Source: Pedobacter psychrotolerans (GTDB taxonomy: Bacteria; Bacteroidota; Bacteroidia; Sphingobacteriales; Sphingobacteriaceae). From it: DNA of 64,000 bases. The DNA is taken from NCBI RefSeq assembly GCF_004340665.1, contig NZ_SLWO01000003.1:310001-374000 (forward strand). Direction: 5' to 3'. The notes beneath the pieces were generated by a model, which did not search any database, was not told the DNA's origin, and saw only the letters and a program-made list of their open reading frames with translations. The position numbers were made by a program, and so were the translations under genes. This document shows positions 56,729-64,000 of the stretch, piece after piece; position 1 is the first letter of the stretch, and the number at the start of each line of letters is the position of its first letter.

Positions 56729-57178
56729 ATGAAAAAAATCACACTAGCGCTATCTTTGGTATTATTTACCATTGCAGGGGCGTTTGCTCAAATTGAAAAA
56801 CCTGTAACCTGGTCATATGCTGCAAAGAAGGTTAGCAAAACAGAAGCAATCCTTTATTTAAAGGCTACTATTGAGGACAGATGGCATATTTACTCACAAA
56901 ATGTGAAAGACGGTGGCCCGGTTAAAACTACATTTACTTTTTCTCCCTCTAAAGATTTTTCTCTGGTAGGGAAAACTACAGAACCAAAGGCCATTACAAA
57001 ATACGAAGACACCTTTAAAATGAATGTAAGCTACTTCGAGAAAACCGTAATTTTTCAACAGAAGATAAAGTTAAACAAGGCAGCCACAACAGCAAAGGGT
57101 AAAGTAGAGTTTATGGTTTGTAATGACAGACAGTGTCTTCCTCCTGAGGAAATCGAATTCAGTATTCCAGTTAAGTAA
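56729..57178 (+). CDS. Exported DsbD N-terminal-domain-like protein
   Basis: 149 residues: a signal peptide (to about residue 20, ending AGAFAQ) and a single DsbD alpha-type Ig-like domain with the redox pair in VCNDRQCLPPEEIEF near residues 130-136. In E. coli this is the N-terminal domain of DsbD; here it is a separate periplasmic protein placed before the gene for the remaining domains. It presumably passes electrons from the membrane domain to periplasmic thiol partners. Confidence 0.88.
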   Translation: MKKITLALSLVLFTIAGAFAQIEKPVTWSYAAKKVSKTEAILYLKATIEDRWHIYSQNVKDGGPVKTTFTFSPSKDFSLVGKTTEPKAITKYEDTFKMNVSYFEKTVIFQQKIKLNKAATTAKGKVEFMVCNDRQCLPPEEIEFSIPVK

Positions 57179-57198
57179 TTGATTACAAAATATTTATA

Positions 57199-57232
57199 AC
57201 AGTCCCGACAAAATCGGGACTGTTTCTTTTTA
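57199..57232 (+). terminator. Terminator between the DsbD parts
   Basis: ACAGTCCCGA-CAAAA-TCGGGACTGT then TTCTTTTT. It shares its 15-bp core with the terminator at 45075-45106. It would separate expression of the two dsbD parts. Confidence 0.85.
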
Positions 57233-57323
57233 AAGTAAAATCTAAGTGTCTTAGTTCTTTAAAGATTAATCATTTATAAATAATGCTTAATTTCACGGCT
57301 TCAAACACACACGAAACACACAA

Positions 57324-59015
57324 ATGAAAAAGGTTTTATTATTGTTATTAATGGCTGCAATGTTTTTAGCCTTGCCAGCCGTTAAAAGTTATGCCATAGT
57401 GGTACAAGATACCACAGCAACCGCTCCGCCAGATGATATGGCTTTTACAGAGGTTGGGTCTGCGCAAGATAGCGTGGCCAATGGAATTGTTAAAGATTCT
57501 ATTAAAAAGGATACGGTTAAGGCGACCACGCCACTTAAAAAAGGCATTGATCAGGATAAACTAACACTTTGGCAAACTTTTATTAAAGGATTATTATTTG
57601 GCTTTGCTGCGATTTTAATGCCATGTATCTTCCCAATGCTTCCTTTAACGGTAAGTTTTTTCACTAAAAAAGCAGGTAGCAAAAGCAAGGCTGTTGGTCA
57701 AGCTATAATTTATGGTTTATCAATTATAGTGATATATGTGGCCCTAGGAATGTTAGTTACCATCGCTTTTGGTTCTGATGCACTCAATGCACTCTCTACT
57801 AACGGAATCTTTAATGCCTTTTTCTTTTTAATGCTGGTTGTTTTTGGTGCGTCTTTTTTAGGTGCGTTCGAAATCACTTTACCTAGTGCATTTGTAAATA
57901 AAATTGATGCAAAATCTGATAAAGGTGGGTTAATGGGGATATTTTTTATGGCCTTTAGTTTAGCTTTGGTTTCATTTTCTTGTACCGGACCACTGATTGG
58001 TACCTTATTAGTAGATGCAGCATCAAAGGGCGATAGATTGGGCCCGGCAGTCGGTATGTTTGGATTTTCATTCGCTTTAGCAATTCCATTTGCTTTGTTT
58101 GCCTTGTTTCCCTCATTGTTAAAGTCATTGCCTAAATCGGGCGGATGGTTAAACAGTGTTAAAGTAGTATTAGGATTTATTGAGTTGGCTTTTGCCTTCA
58201 AGTTTTTATCTAACGTAGATCTAGCTTACCATTGGAATTTATTAGATAGAGAAGTTTTCCTGGCCATCTGGATTGCGATATTTACTTTAATGGGAGTTTA
58301 TTTATTAGGTAAGATTAAATTCTCTCATGATAGTGACTTGCCTTATTTATCTGTTCCACGTACATTTCTAGCCATCTTGGTATTTGCCTGGGTAGTTTAT
58401 TTAGTGCCAGGAATGTGGGGTGCGCCATTAAAATCCATCAGCGCTTTTTTACCGCCTACAGCTACCCAGGATTTCGATTTAAATAATTTAACAGCCGCAC
58501 AGCCCGTTACAAGTGCTAAAACATCTATAAAAGAAAAAAAATACGCTGAGCTGTTTCATCGTTTAACACCAAAAGGATTTGACCCTTATTATGATTTTGA
58601 ACAAGCTAAACAGGCATCCAAAGAACTTGGTAAGCCAGTTTTAATTGATTTTACGGGCTGGAATTGTGTAAATTGCAGGAAAATGGAAAATAATGTCTGG
58701 TCAAATGCAGAAGTTGCAAAAAGATTAAAGAACGATTTTGTAATGGCTGAATTAGTTGTTGATGATAAAACAGAACTACCAGTAGAGGAACATTATATTT
58801 CTACATTCAGTAAAAAGAAGATAAATACAATTGGTAAAAAGTGGAGTGATTTTCAGGCGGCAACATTTAACAGCAATTCTCAGCCACAGTATGTGATTGT
58901 TGATGGAGATGGAAATGTTCTTGTACCGCCTCAGGGAGCTGATTATGAGCCTGAAAACTACATTAAATTTTTAGATAACGGGAAGGCAGCTTTCCAGAAA
59001 AAAACGAATGAGTAA
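57324..59015 (+). CDS. DsbD-like thiol:disulfide reductase, membrane and thioredoxin domains
   Basis: 563 residues: signal peptide, a linker, eight membrane spans of the CcdA/DsbD-beta fold with the Cys pair in ILMPCIFPMLPLTV and VSFSCTGPLIGTLL, and a C-terminal thioredoxin domain with WNCVNCRKME (Cys about 448 and 451). It carries cytoplasmic reducing power to the periplasm for cytochrome c maturation or thiol repair. The usual N-terminal alpha domain is absent and is supplied by the gene upstream. Its stop overlaps pfkA by 8 bp. Confidence 0.92.
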   Translation: MKKVLLLLLMAAMFLALPAVKSYAIVVQDTTATAPPDDMAFTEVGSAQDSVANGIVKDSIKKDTVKATTPLKKGIDQDKLTLWQTFIKGLLFGFAAILMPCIFPMLPLTVSFFTKKAGSKSKAVGQAIIYGLSIIVIYVALGMLVTIAFGSDALNALSTNGIFNAFFFLMLVVFGASFLGAFEITLPSAFVNKIDAKSDKGGLMGIFFMAFSLALVSFSCTGPLIGTLLVDAASKGDRLGPAVGMFGFSFALAIPFALFALFPSLLKSLPKSGGWLNSVKVVLGFIELAFAFKFLSNVDLAYHWNLLDREVFLAIWIAIFTLMGVYLLGKIKFSHDSDLPYLSVPRTFLAILVFAWVVYLVPGMWGAPLKSISAFLPPTATQDFDLNNLTAAQPVTSAKTSIKEKKYAELFHRLTPKGFDPYYDFEQAKQASKELGKPVLIDFTGWNCVNCRKMENNVWSNAEVAKRLKNDFVMAELVVDDKTELPVEEHYISTFSKKKINTIGKKWSDFQAATFNSNSQPQYVIVDGDGNVLVPPQGADYEPENYIKFLDNGKAAFQKKTNE

Positions 59016-59991
59016 GATAAAGAACATTGGTGTTTTAACCTCTGGCGGAGATTCGCCAGGCATGAATGCTGCAATCAGAGCCGTAATAAGGGCCTCAATT
59101 TATTACGATATAGAAGTAACGGGATTTATTCGTGGATATGAAGGATTAATCAATAATGATTTTATTCCCATGGATAGAAAATCTGTCGCGAACATTATAC
59201 AACGTGGCGGAACCATTTTAAAAACAGCGAGAAGCGAATCTTTCAGAACAGTTGAAGGAAGAAAGGCAGCTTATCAAAACCTGAAAGAAAGAGGCATTGA
59301 TGCTTTAGTTGTGATTGGCGGAGATGGAACATTTACTGGTGCAAATGTATTTGCAAAAGAATTTGATTTTCCAATCGTTGGCTTGCCCGGAACAATTGAT
59401 AACGATTTAGCCGGAACGGATTTTACTATTGGTTACGATTCAGCTATAAATACTGTAATTGATGCCGTAGACCGAATCAGAGATACGGCAGAATCTCACG
59501 ACAGACTTTTCATCGTTGAGGTGATGGGCAGAGATTCGGGTTTAATTGCCTTAAGAAGTGGCATTGGTGTAGGCGCCGAGGCCATTATGATTCCGGAAGC
59601 CAATATGAATGCCGATGATATTTTACATAAATTAGAACATAGCCGAAAAGATAAAGCTTCTAAAATTATTATTGTTGCAGAAGGCGATGAAAATGGAGGT
59701 GCATTTAAAGTAGGTGAAATTTTGCAGGAAAAGTACCCTCATTATGATACGAAAGTTTCCGTTTTAGGGCATATTCAACGTGGAGGAAAACCAACCTGTA
59801 TGGATCGTGTATTGGCAAGCCAGTTAGGGGTTGCGGCAGTAGAAGGTTTAATAAGCGGGGAAAGAAGTGTAATGGTTGGACAAATGAACAGGGAGATTGT
59901 GTTTACACCTTTTGATCATGCGATTAAACATATTGATGCAGAAAAAGTGAGTTCGAAGTGGTTGAAACTAATTGATATCTTATCTTTTTAA
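59008..59991 (+). CDS. pfkA: ATP-dependent 6-phosphofructokinase
   Basis: 327 residues of PFK-A. Substrate and nucleotide motifs: GVLTSGGDSPGMNAAIRAV at the N-terminus, VIGGDGTFTGA near residue 100, GLPGTIDNDLAGTDFTIGYD with the catalytic Asp, and LGHIQRGGKPTCMDRVLAS. GGDGT (not GGDDS) indicates ATP rather than pyrophosphate. The ATG lies in the end of dsbD (8-bp overlap), so translation is coupled. A strong terminator follows. Confidence 0.98.
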   Translation: MSKIKNIGVLTSGGDSPGMNAAIRAVIRASIYYDIEVTGFIRGYEGLINNDFIPMDRKSVANIIQRGGTILKTARSESFRTVEGRKAAYQNLKERGIDALVVIGGDGTFTGANVFAKEFDFPIVGLPGTIDNDLAGTDFTIGYDSAINTVIDAVDRIRDTAESHDRLFIVEVMGRDSGLIALRSGIGVGAEAIMIPEANMNADDILHKLEHSRKDKASKIIIVAEGDENGGAFKVGEILQEKYPHYDTKVSVLGHIQRGGKPTCMDRVLASQLGVAAVEGLISGERSVMVGQMNREIVFTPFDHAIKHIDAEKVSSKWLKLIDILSF

Positions 59992-60012
59992 TGATCAGAT
60001 CACTCTAAAAAA

Positions 60013-60050
60013 GAAAAGTCTTTCCCGCACCGGAAAGACTTTCTGTTTTT
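60013..60050 (+). terminator. Terminator after pfkA
   Basis: AAGTCTTTCC-CGCACC-GGAAAGACTT then TCTGTTTTT. Confidence 0.88.
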
Positions 60051-60075
60051 GCTTAGTTTCGCTATAAGCAATTTC

Positions 60076-60399
60076 TTAATCTTCTAAAATAACAGCTGTA
60101 CCATTCGCACTCACCATTAACATACTTCCGCCGCTGCCCACTGTTTCGTAATCTAAATCTACACCAATAATGGCGTTTGCGCCCAAAGCGGCAGCATATT
60201 GTTGCATTTCATTCACGGCGGTATCTTTCCCTTCACGCAAAACCCGCTCATAAGAGCTTGATCTTCCTCCAACAATATCTGTAATACCTGCAAATAAATC
60301 TTTGAAAATATTTGCGCCGATTATGGTTTCACCTGTAACCAGACCAATATATTTAATAATTTTTCTGCCCTCAACTGTAGGCGTTGTAGTTACTAACAT
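60076..60399 (-). CDS. YbjQ/DUF74 family protein
   Basis: 107 residues, a complete YbjQ fold: [40 protein letters not shown] and [20 protein letters not shown]. The family has pentameric structures and is sometimes labelled heavy-metal-binding; function is not established. A small inverted repeat, ATTTTAC-TG-GTAAAAT, lies about 25 bp upstream of the start and may be its operator. Confidence 0.93.
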   Translation of the reverse strand: MLVTTTPTVEGRKIIKYIGLVTGETIIGANIFKDLFAGITDIVGGRSSSYERVLREGKDTAVNEMQQYAAALGANAIIGVDLDYETVGSGGSMLMVSANGTAVILED

Positions 60400-60494
60400 A
60401 ACTTGATTTTTTAATATTAGAATATTTTACTGGTAAAATGTTACACATACTTACACGAATTCTGGTTATTCAGTTCCACAGTAAAAATTTTCTA

Positions 60495-61016
60495 TTAAAG
60501 AAGTAGGCCCGCCACTTCTTCCCAAGTATTTACACGTTCATATTCAGTAATCAATAAATTATGTGGTGAAGTAAATAATAATGGCCGACCAGGAAAATTA
60601 ACAAAGTTCTTAGTACGGTCATCAATGATGATATCAGCACTCACAATTTTATTTCCGCAGAACATAATGTGTTGCCAATCAATAAATGAAAAATGTTCTG
60701 TCAGCCAGTCATACTTATCTACTAGAGAATTTCTAAATTCCATAGCTGCAGAAACAATATAAACATCATATTTTTCTTGCAGTGCTTTGATTACACGCTG
60801 ACTATCTTCAATCACCTCTAAATCACGAAAAAAGCCAGGTTCATTAATATACTCAAACCATTTCTGGTTCACCTCTTCAGGAACATGATGGAAAATTTCG
60901 TTTCCGGCATCGATTTTCAAATCCAGTGGAACATTATAATCCCGGTTATATAGTTTAATAAATTTGCCAACAGCATCAGCAATTACTTCATCCATGTCAA
61001 TCGCAATTTTTTCCAT
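60495..61016 (-). CDS. 5'(3')-deoxyribonucleotidase (NT5C type)
   Basis: 173 residues from ATG 61016; an upstream ATG at 61043 is possible. HAD fold: the nucleophile motif is IAIDMDEVIADAV (DxDEV) at residues 5-15, motif II Ser in VYIVSAAMEF, and the acidic pair in ADIIIDDRTKNF. The WLTEHFSFIDWQHIMFCGNK segment is typical of the NT5C-like family that dephosphorylates deoxynucleotides. It stands alone, divergent from rpsP. Confidence 0.9.
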   Translation of the reverse strand: MEKIAIDMDEVIADAVGKFIKLYNRDYNVPLDLKIDAGNEIFHHVPEEVNQKWFEYINEPGFFRDLEVIEDSQRVIKALQEKYDVYIVSAAMEFRNSLVDKYDWLTEHFSFIDWQHIMFCGNKIVSADIIIDDRTKNFVNFPGRPLLFTSPHNLLITEYERVNTWEEVAGLLL

Positions 61017-61096
61017 ATAGTATGTGCAAATATTTTGAGCCAAATCTCCTGAAAATAAAGATATTAAACTATGTTTTTAATTTACAGTATTTTAGT

Positions 61097-61104
61097 TATC
61101 TTTG
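61097..61104 (+). promoter_or_regulatory. Putative -7 promoter box for rpsP
   Basis: TATCTTTG matches TAnnTTTG, 56 bp upstream of the rpsP ATG. Confidence 0.5.
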
Positions 61105-61160
61105 CAGCCCCGCAGTATGTAGCTCCGGGAACTATGTTGAATACATAAATACGAAAAGAA

Positions 61161-61721
61161 ATGGCAACTAAAATCAGATTGCAAAGATTCGGTAAAAAAG
61201 GAAAGCCTTTTTTCCATGTTGTGGTAGCAGATTCTCGCTCTCCACGTGATGGTAAATTCATTGAGCGTTTAGGTTCTTATAACCCAAACACCAATCCTGC
61301 TACTATCGAAATTAACTTCGAAAAAACTTTAGCTTGGGTTAACAGTGGTGCACAACCAACTGATACAGCTCGTGCTATTCTATCTTACAAAGGCGTTTTA
61401 TACAAAAAACACTTAGAAGGTGGTGTTAAAAAAGGTGCTTTAACACAAGAACAAGCTGACGAAAAATTCACTGCTTGGGTTGATGCTAAAGCTGGTAAAA
61501 TCTCTGGTAAAACAGAAGGTTTAGCTACTTCTAAAGCAGATGTGCGTAAAGCAGCATTAGCAGCAGAAGCTAAGAAAAAAGAAGACAGAGCAGCAGCAAT
61601 TGCCGCTAAAAATGCACCAGTTGCAGAAGAAGTTGTTGAAGAAGAAGTTCCGGCTGTTGAAGCTGAAGCTACTGAAGAAGCACCTGCAGCAGAAGCAACT
61701 AAAGAAGAAGGAGCAGAATAA
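61161..61721 (+). CDS. rpsP: 30S ribosomal protein S16 with long C-terminal extension
   Basis: 186 residues. The S16 core is residues 1-85 ([40 protein letters not shown]). The second half is a Lys/Ala then Glu/Ala-rich tail ([20 protein letters not shown]), an extension seen in Bacteroidota S16 and absent in E. coli (82 residues). The strong terminator after it separates it from rimM, in contrast to the classical single rpsP-rimM-trmD-rplS transcript. Confidence 0.97.
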   Translation: MATKIRLQRFGKKGKPFFHVVVADSRSPRDGKFIERLGSYNPNTNPATIEINFEKTLAWVNSGAQPTDTARAILSYKGVLYKKHLEGGVKKGALTQEQADEKFTAWVDAKAGKISGKTEGLATSKADVRKAALAAEAKKKEDRAAAIAAKNAPVAEEVVEEEVPAVEAEATEEAPAAEATKEEGAE

Positions 61722-61740
61722 TTTTAATTATTTTGATTCA

Positions 61741-61775
61741 AAAAATAGCGTTCCGAATTTCGGAACGCTATTTTT
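61741..61775. terminator. Near-perfect bidirectional terminator after rpsP
   Basis: Arms AAAAATAGCGTTCCGAA and TTCGGAACGCTATTTTT (17 bp) around one base, with T-runs built into the ends on both strands. Confidence 0.9.
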
Positions 61776-61803
61776 ATATAAAAGAGACTTTAAATTATAC
61801 AGC

Positions 61804-61867
61804 TCGTCATGCTGAATTTATTTCAGCATCTATTTATTGAGGTCCTGAATCAAGTTCAGGATGACGA
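61804..61867 (+). repeat. Dispersed double-hairpin palindromic repeat, copy D
   Basis: TCGTCATGCTGAATTTATTT...CAGCATC and CCTGAATCAAGTTCAGGATGACGA repeat both hairpins of the 6627 element. Its right end creates the in-frame ATGs at 61861 and 61867 just upstream of rimM. Confidence 0.82.
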
Positions 61868-61881
61868 TGAGGATAGGCGAT

Positions 61882-62409
61882 ATGAAACACGAAGAAGCAT
61901 TTTACGTAGGTTACGTAACAAAAACAAGAGGTTTAAAAGGAGAAGTACAAATATTTTTCGAATTTGATGAATACGAACAGCTTGAATTTGATATTGTTTT
62001 TGCCGATATGAATGGTAAGCTTGTGCCCTACTTTGTTGCGGAATCGAAATTGCAAGCGAATAAAACTGGTTATTTTAATTTTGATGATGTTGATCACATA
62101 GATAAAGCGCAGCCTTTATTAAAGAAAAAATTATACCTACCGTTAAGTCAAAAACCGGAGCGTGACGAGAGTGAGTTTTTCTATACCGACCTGAAAGGCT
62201 TCATGGCTATTGATGAAACAATGGGCAAACTTGGCGAAATTTTAGAAGTAAACGAATATCCACAGCAATTCGTAGCAACAGTTATGTATCAGGAAACTGA
62301 AATCCTTTTCCCTTTGAACGAAGATTTTATTTTTGAAATTGATGATGAAGGAAAAATTCTCAAATTGGATTTACCTGATGGCCTGCTGGATATTTATCTT
62401 GTAAATTAA
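61882..62409 (+). CDS. rimM: Ribosome maturation factor RimM
   Basis: 175 residues from ATG 61882. Earlier in-frame ATGs at 61861 and 61867 lie in a dispersed repeat and add residues unlike RimM, so I reject them. The N-terminal domain opens FYVGYVTKTRGLKGEVQIFF, and the PRC-barrel domain spans about 95-172 (FYTDLKGFMAIDETMGKLGE). RimM binds S19 and aids 30S head assembly. Weak GAGGATAGG lies upstream. The stop overlaps the convergent toxin gene by 4 bp. Confidence 0.93.
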   Translation: MKHEEAFYVGYVTKTRGLKGEVQIFFEFDEYEQLEFDIVFADMNGKLVPYFVAESKLQANKTGYFNFDDVDHIDKAQPLLKKKLYLPLSQKPERDESEFFYTDLKGFMAIDETMGKLGEILEVNEYPQQFVATVMYQETEILFPLNEDFIFEIDDEGKILKLDLPDGLLDIYLVN

Positions 62410-62738
62410 ATTTTAATTTTCTTAGACGCTTTAATTGTCGTTGGTTTTCTGCTTCCGTGTAAGGCATTTAAAACTTCGATCCGCTTCGGGGTAATTCTAT
62501 AGATTATTAAATAGTTGCCGTGGATAATATTCCTGTAGATATGCGTTTTTGTCGGGAGAAAATTACATTCTGAATGTACAAAGTATTCTTCAGATAGCTT
62601 ATAAATACGATTATATAATTCATCTATAAAAATCGTAGCGGCATTATATGCGAATGTTTCGATTCCATATTCATAAATTTTCTCTAAACTTTCAATCGCA
62701 ATATTGCTAATTACAACTTCTCGTGTTTTAATTTCCAT
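62406..62738 (-). CDS. RelE/ParE superfamily toxin
   Basis: 110 residues. The ParE/RelE fold shows SNIAIESLEKIYEYGIETFA at the start, a helical pair, then HIYRNIIHGNYLIIYRITPK and RIEVLNALHGSRKP, the beta core with basic residues found in these toxins. ParE members inhibit gyrase; RelE members cut mRNA on the ribosome; this sequence is closer to ParE but not decisive. Its start lies inside the antitoxin gene (28-bp overlap). It is antisense to and inserted between rimM and trmD. Confidence 0.85.
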   Translation of the reverse strand: MEIKTREVVISNIAIESLEKIYEYGIETFAYNAATIFIDELYNRIYKLSEEYFVHSECNFLPTKTHIYRNIIHGNYLIIYRITPKRIEVLNALHGSRKPTTIKASKKIKI

Positions 62739-62878
62739 CCCAAAATCTTCTTTTTTAACTCTTCCATGGAATGAAAAGTGCCATTTTCAGCTTTCCTAAT
62801 CACTTCTTCCATTTCTTGTTGAGTCATTGGATTTCCGGGGATGGCTAAATTTTTATTATCGGATTTCAATTTGCCCAT
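62711..62878 (-). CDS. Small antitoxin partner of the RelE/ParE toxin
   Basis: 55 residues by direct translation of the minus strand from ATG 62878 to TAA at 62711: MGKLKSDNKNLAIPGNPMTQ, then QEMEEVIRKAENGTFHSMEE and LKKKILGWKLKHEKL. It is acidic and helical in the middle and basic at the end, as expected for a small type II antitoxin of Bacteroidota. The gene precedes the toxin and overlaps its start by 28 bp in another frame, the standard arrangement. No DNA-binding family is recognised. Confidence 0.75.
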   Translation of the reverse strand: MGKLKSDNKNLAIPGNPMTQQEMEEVIRKAENGTFHSMEELKKKILGWKLKHEKL

Positions 62879-62919
62879 AATCAAATATAAATAATTTTAT
62901 TATTATTTGGATATTGCCC

Positions 62920-62927
62920 TACCTTTG
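62920..62927 (+). promoter_or_regulatory. -7 box 4 nt before the trmD start codon
   Basis: TACCTTTG, then CGCC, then ATG 62932. It gives trmD its own promoter downstream of the toxin-antitoxin pair and predicts a leaderless mRNA. Confidence 0.5.
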
Positions 62928-62931
62928 CGCC

Positions 62932-63606
62932 ATGCGTTTCGATATTATCACTGTTTTGCCAGCTCTATTAGAAAGTCCATTTGCTCATTCGATTTTACAA
63001 CGGGCCCAGAAAAAAGGCATTGCCGAAATTGTTGTGCATAATTTGAGGGATTATTCTACCAGTAAACAAAAGAGTGTAGATGATTATCAATATGGTGGCG
63101 GAAGTGGGATGGTAATGAGTATCGAACCTTTTGCGGCCTGTATTGAAAAACTCAAAGCCGAACGGGAATATGATGAGATTATCTTCATGAGCCCAGATGG
63201 CGTGACACTTAATCAGAGCACGGCTAACGAACTTTCAATTAAAAAGAACATCATTATTCTTTGTGGTCATTATAAGGGGATAGATCAGCGCATTCGGGAT
63301 ATTTTCGTTACGCGTGAGATCTCTGTTGGCGATTACGTGTTGAGTGGTGGAGAATTACCAGCTGCTATTGTAGTAGATGCGGTTGTACGATTAATTCCGG
63401 GGGTTTTAAATGATGAAACCTCTGCCCTCTCCGATAGCTTTCAAGGCGAGCTTTTAGATGCACCCGTTTACACCCGTCCAGCAGATTGGCGGGGACATAA
63501 AGTGCCTGATGTTTTATTAAGCGGACATGAGGCCAAAGTGAATGAATGGCGGCATGAACAAGCGTTGGAGCGAACCAGACTACGTCGTCCTGACCTTTTG
63601 GAATAG
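62932..63606 (+). CDS. trmD: tRNA (guanine-N1)-methyltransferase TrmD
   Basis: 224 residues from ATG 62932; a TTG at 62914 lies in the promoter box. TrmD methylates G37 next to the anticodon, preventing frameshifts. The SPOUT trefoil knot is recognisable: [26 protein letters not shown] and [15 protein letters not shown], followed by the C-terminal [20 protein letters not shown]. Length is normal. It is separated from rimM by the opposite-strand toxin-antitoxin genes. Confidence 0.97.
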   Translation: MRFDIITVLPALLESPFAHSILQRAQKKGIAEIVVHNLRDYSTSKQKSVDDYQYGGGSGMVMSIEPFAACIEKLKAEREYDEIIFMSPDGVTLNQSTANELSIKKNIIILCGHYKGIDQRIRDIFVTREISVGDYVLSGGELPAAIVVDAVVRLIPGVLNDETSALSDSFQGELLDAPVYTRPADWRGHKVPDVLLSGHEAKVNEWRHEQALERTRLRRPDLLE

Positions 63607-63743
63607 AAGAGTTTACATAGGCTTAATGTGGATTCCTAAAAGATTGTGGAAAAAATAAAATTAGTTTTTTTAATTGAAAAAAAATCCCTAATATTGCAAT
63701 CCGAATTTCACGGGTTGAAATATCGATTTAATAGCTTAAAATC

Positions 63744-64000
63744 ATGGATTTAGTAAAATTTGTTGAAGAGCAGGCCATCGCGAAAAAAGATTTTCCTGCG
63801 TTCAAGTCTGGGGATACAGTGAGCGTACACTATAAAATTCGCGAAGGTAATAAAGAACGTATTCAAATTTACCAAGGTGTTGTAATTCAACGTAACAGTG
63901 CTGGTGCTAACGAAACTTTCACAGTTCGTAAAATGAGCAATAGTATTGGTGTAGAGCGTATTTTCCCTATCAATTCTCCTAATATTGAGAAGGTAGAAGT
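63744..64000 (+). CDS. rplS: 50S ribosomal protein L19 (3' end beyond window)
   Basis: ATG at 63744 and 85 complete codons before the window ends: [20 protein letters not shown], then [40 protein letters not shown] and [20 protein letters not shown]. This is the L19 fold that sits at the 30S-50S interface. It closes the rpsP-rplS cluster, 137 bp after trmD. Confidence 0.96.
   Translation, partial: MDLVKFVEEQAIAKKDFPAFKSGDTVSVHYKIREGNKERIQIYQGVVIQRNSAGANETFTVRKMSNSIGVERIFPINSPNIEKVE

Overview
The window is chromosomal DNA of a low-GC Bacteroidota bacterium, most likely Sphingobacteriaceae and close to Pedobacter. The evidence is the gene content (DUF4175 protein, Big_5 lipoprotein, M14 peptidase, S16 with a long Ala/Glu tail, DsbD split into two genes), the YbeY and FtsH variants, -7 promoter boxes of the form TAnnTTTG, almost no Shine-Dalgarno sequences, frequent TTG/GTG starts, and dispersed short palindromic repeats in intergenic gaps. 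This assignment rests on family knowledge; no search was run.

Layout. 1-3.1 kb (minus strand): an exported phosphocholine-type phospholipase C (cut by the window edge) behind a GDPD-GH16 fusion. 3.2-8.4 kb: DUF4175 protein, YbeY and a Tat-signal threonine-aldolase-like protein. 8.4-8.9 kb: a structured gap ending in an orphan terminator. 8.9-14.5 kb: Uup-type ABC-F ATPase, two parS sites, mnmG and a Big_5 lipoprotein. 14.5-19.4 kb: gamma-carbonic-anhydrase-like protein, divergent nadB/nadA, and a dicarboxylate/amino-acid symporter. 19.5-29 kb: housekeeping genes (thiL, GNAT, rmuC, purU, YugP-like peptidase, apaG, dusB, CPBP protease, DUF2007, cdsA), ending in four 117-bp tandem repeats. 29.3-32.7 kb: thioesterase and metE under a cobalamin riboswitch. 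32.7-42 kb: M14 peptidase, a CsgG-like exported protein, FrnE-like oxidoreductase, DUF3820, an AAA/DUF4143 ATPase with twin palindromes at its promoter, and mfd. 42-53.3 kb: DUF2752, TM2, Nif3, zinc-ribbon protein, TPR protein, ketoacyl-ACP synthase III-like enzyme, a LuxR-type response regulator with a 7TMR-DISM kinase, an outer-membrane pair (unknown protein plus LpxR-like), and a LUD protein. 53.4-60 kb: ftsH, rsfS, birA, split dsbD and pfkA. 60-64 kb: YbjQ, a deoxyribonucleotidase, and rpsP-rimM-[toxin-antitoxin]-trmD-rplS (cut by the edge).

Most of the window is core genome. There is no phage, insertion sequence, CRISPR array, tRNA or rRNA that I can see. The regulatory signals and small insertions are the unusual parts: parS sites beside mnmG, operator-like palindromes at nadB and at the AAA ATPase, a -7 box exactly 4 nt before the start codon in four genes (candidate leaderless mRNAs), the 117-bp tandem repeat, and an antisense toxin-antitoxin pair inside the rpsP-rplS cluster, with a 55-residue antitoxin that is easy to miss. 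I found no clearly new multi-gene system. The best candidates for new biology are the GDPD-GH16/phospholipase operon, the palindrome-controlled AAA ATPase and the terminator-ended leader before the ABC-F gene.
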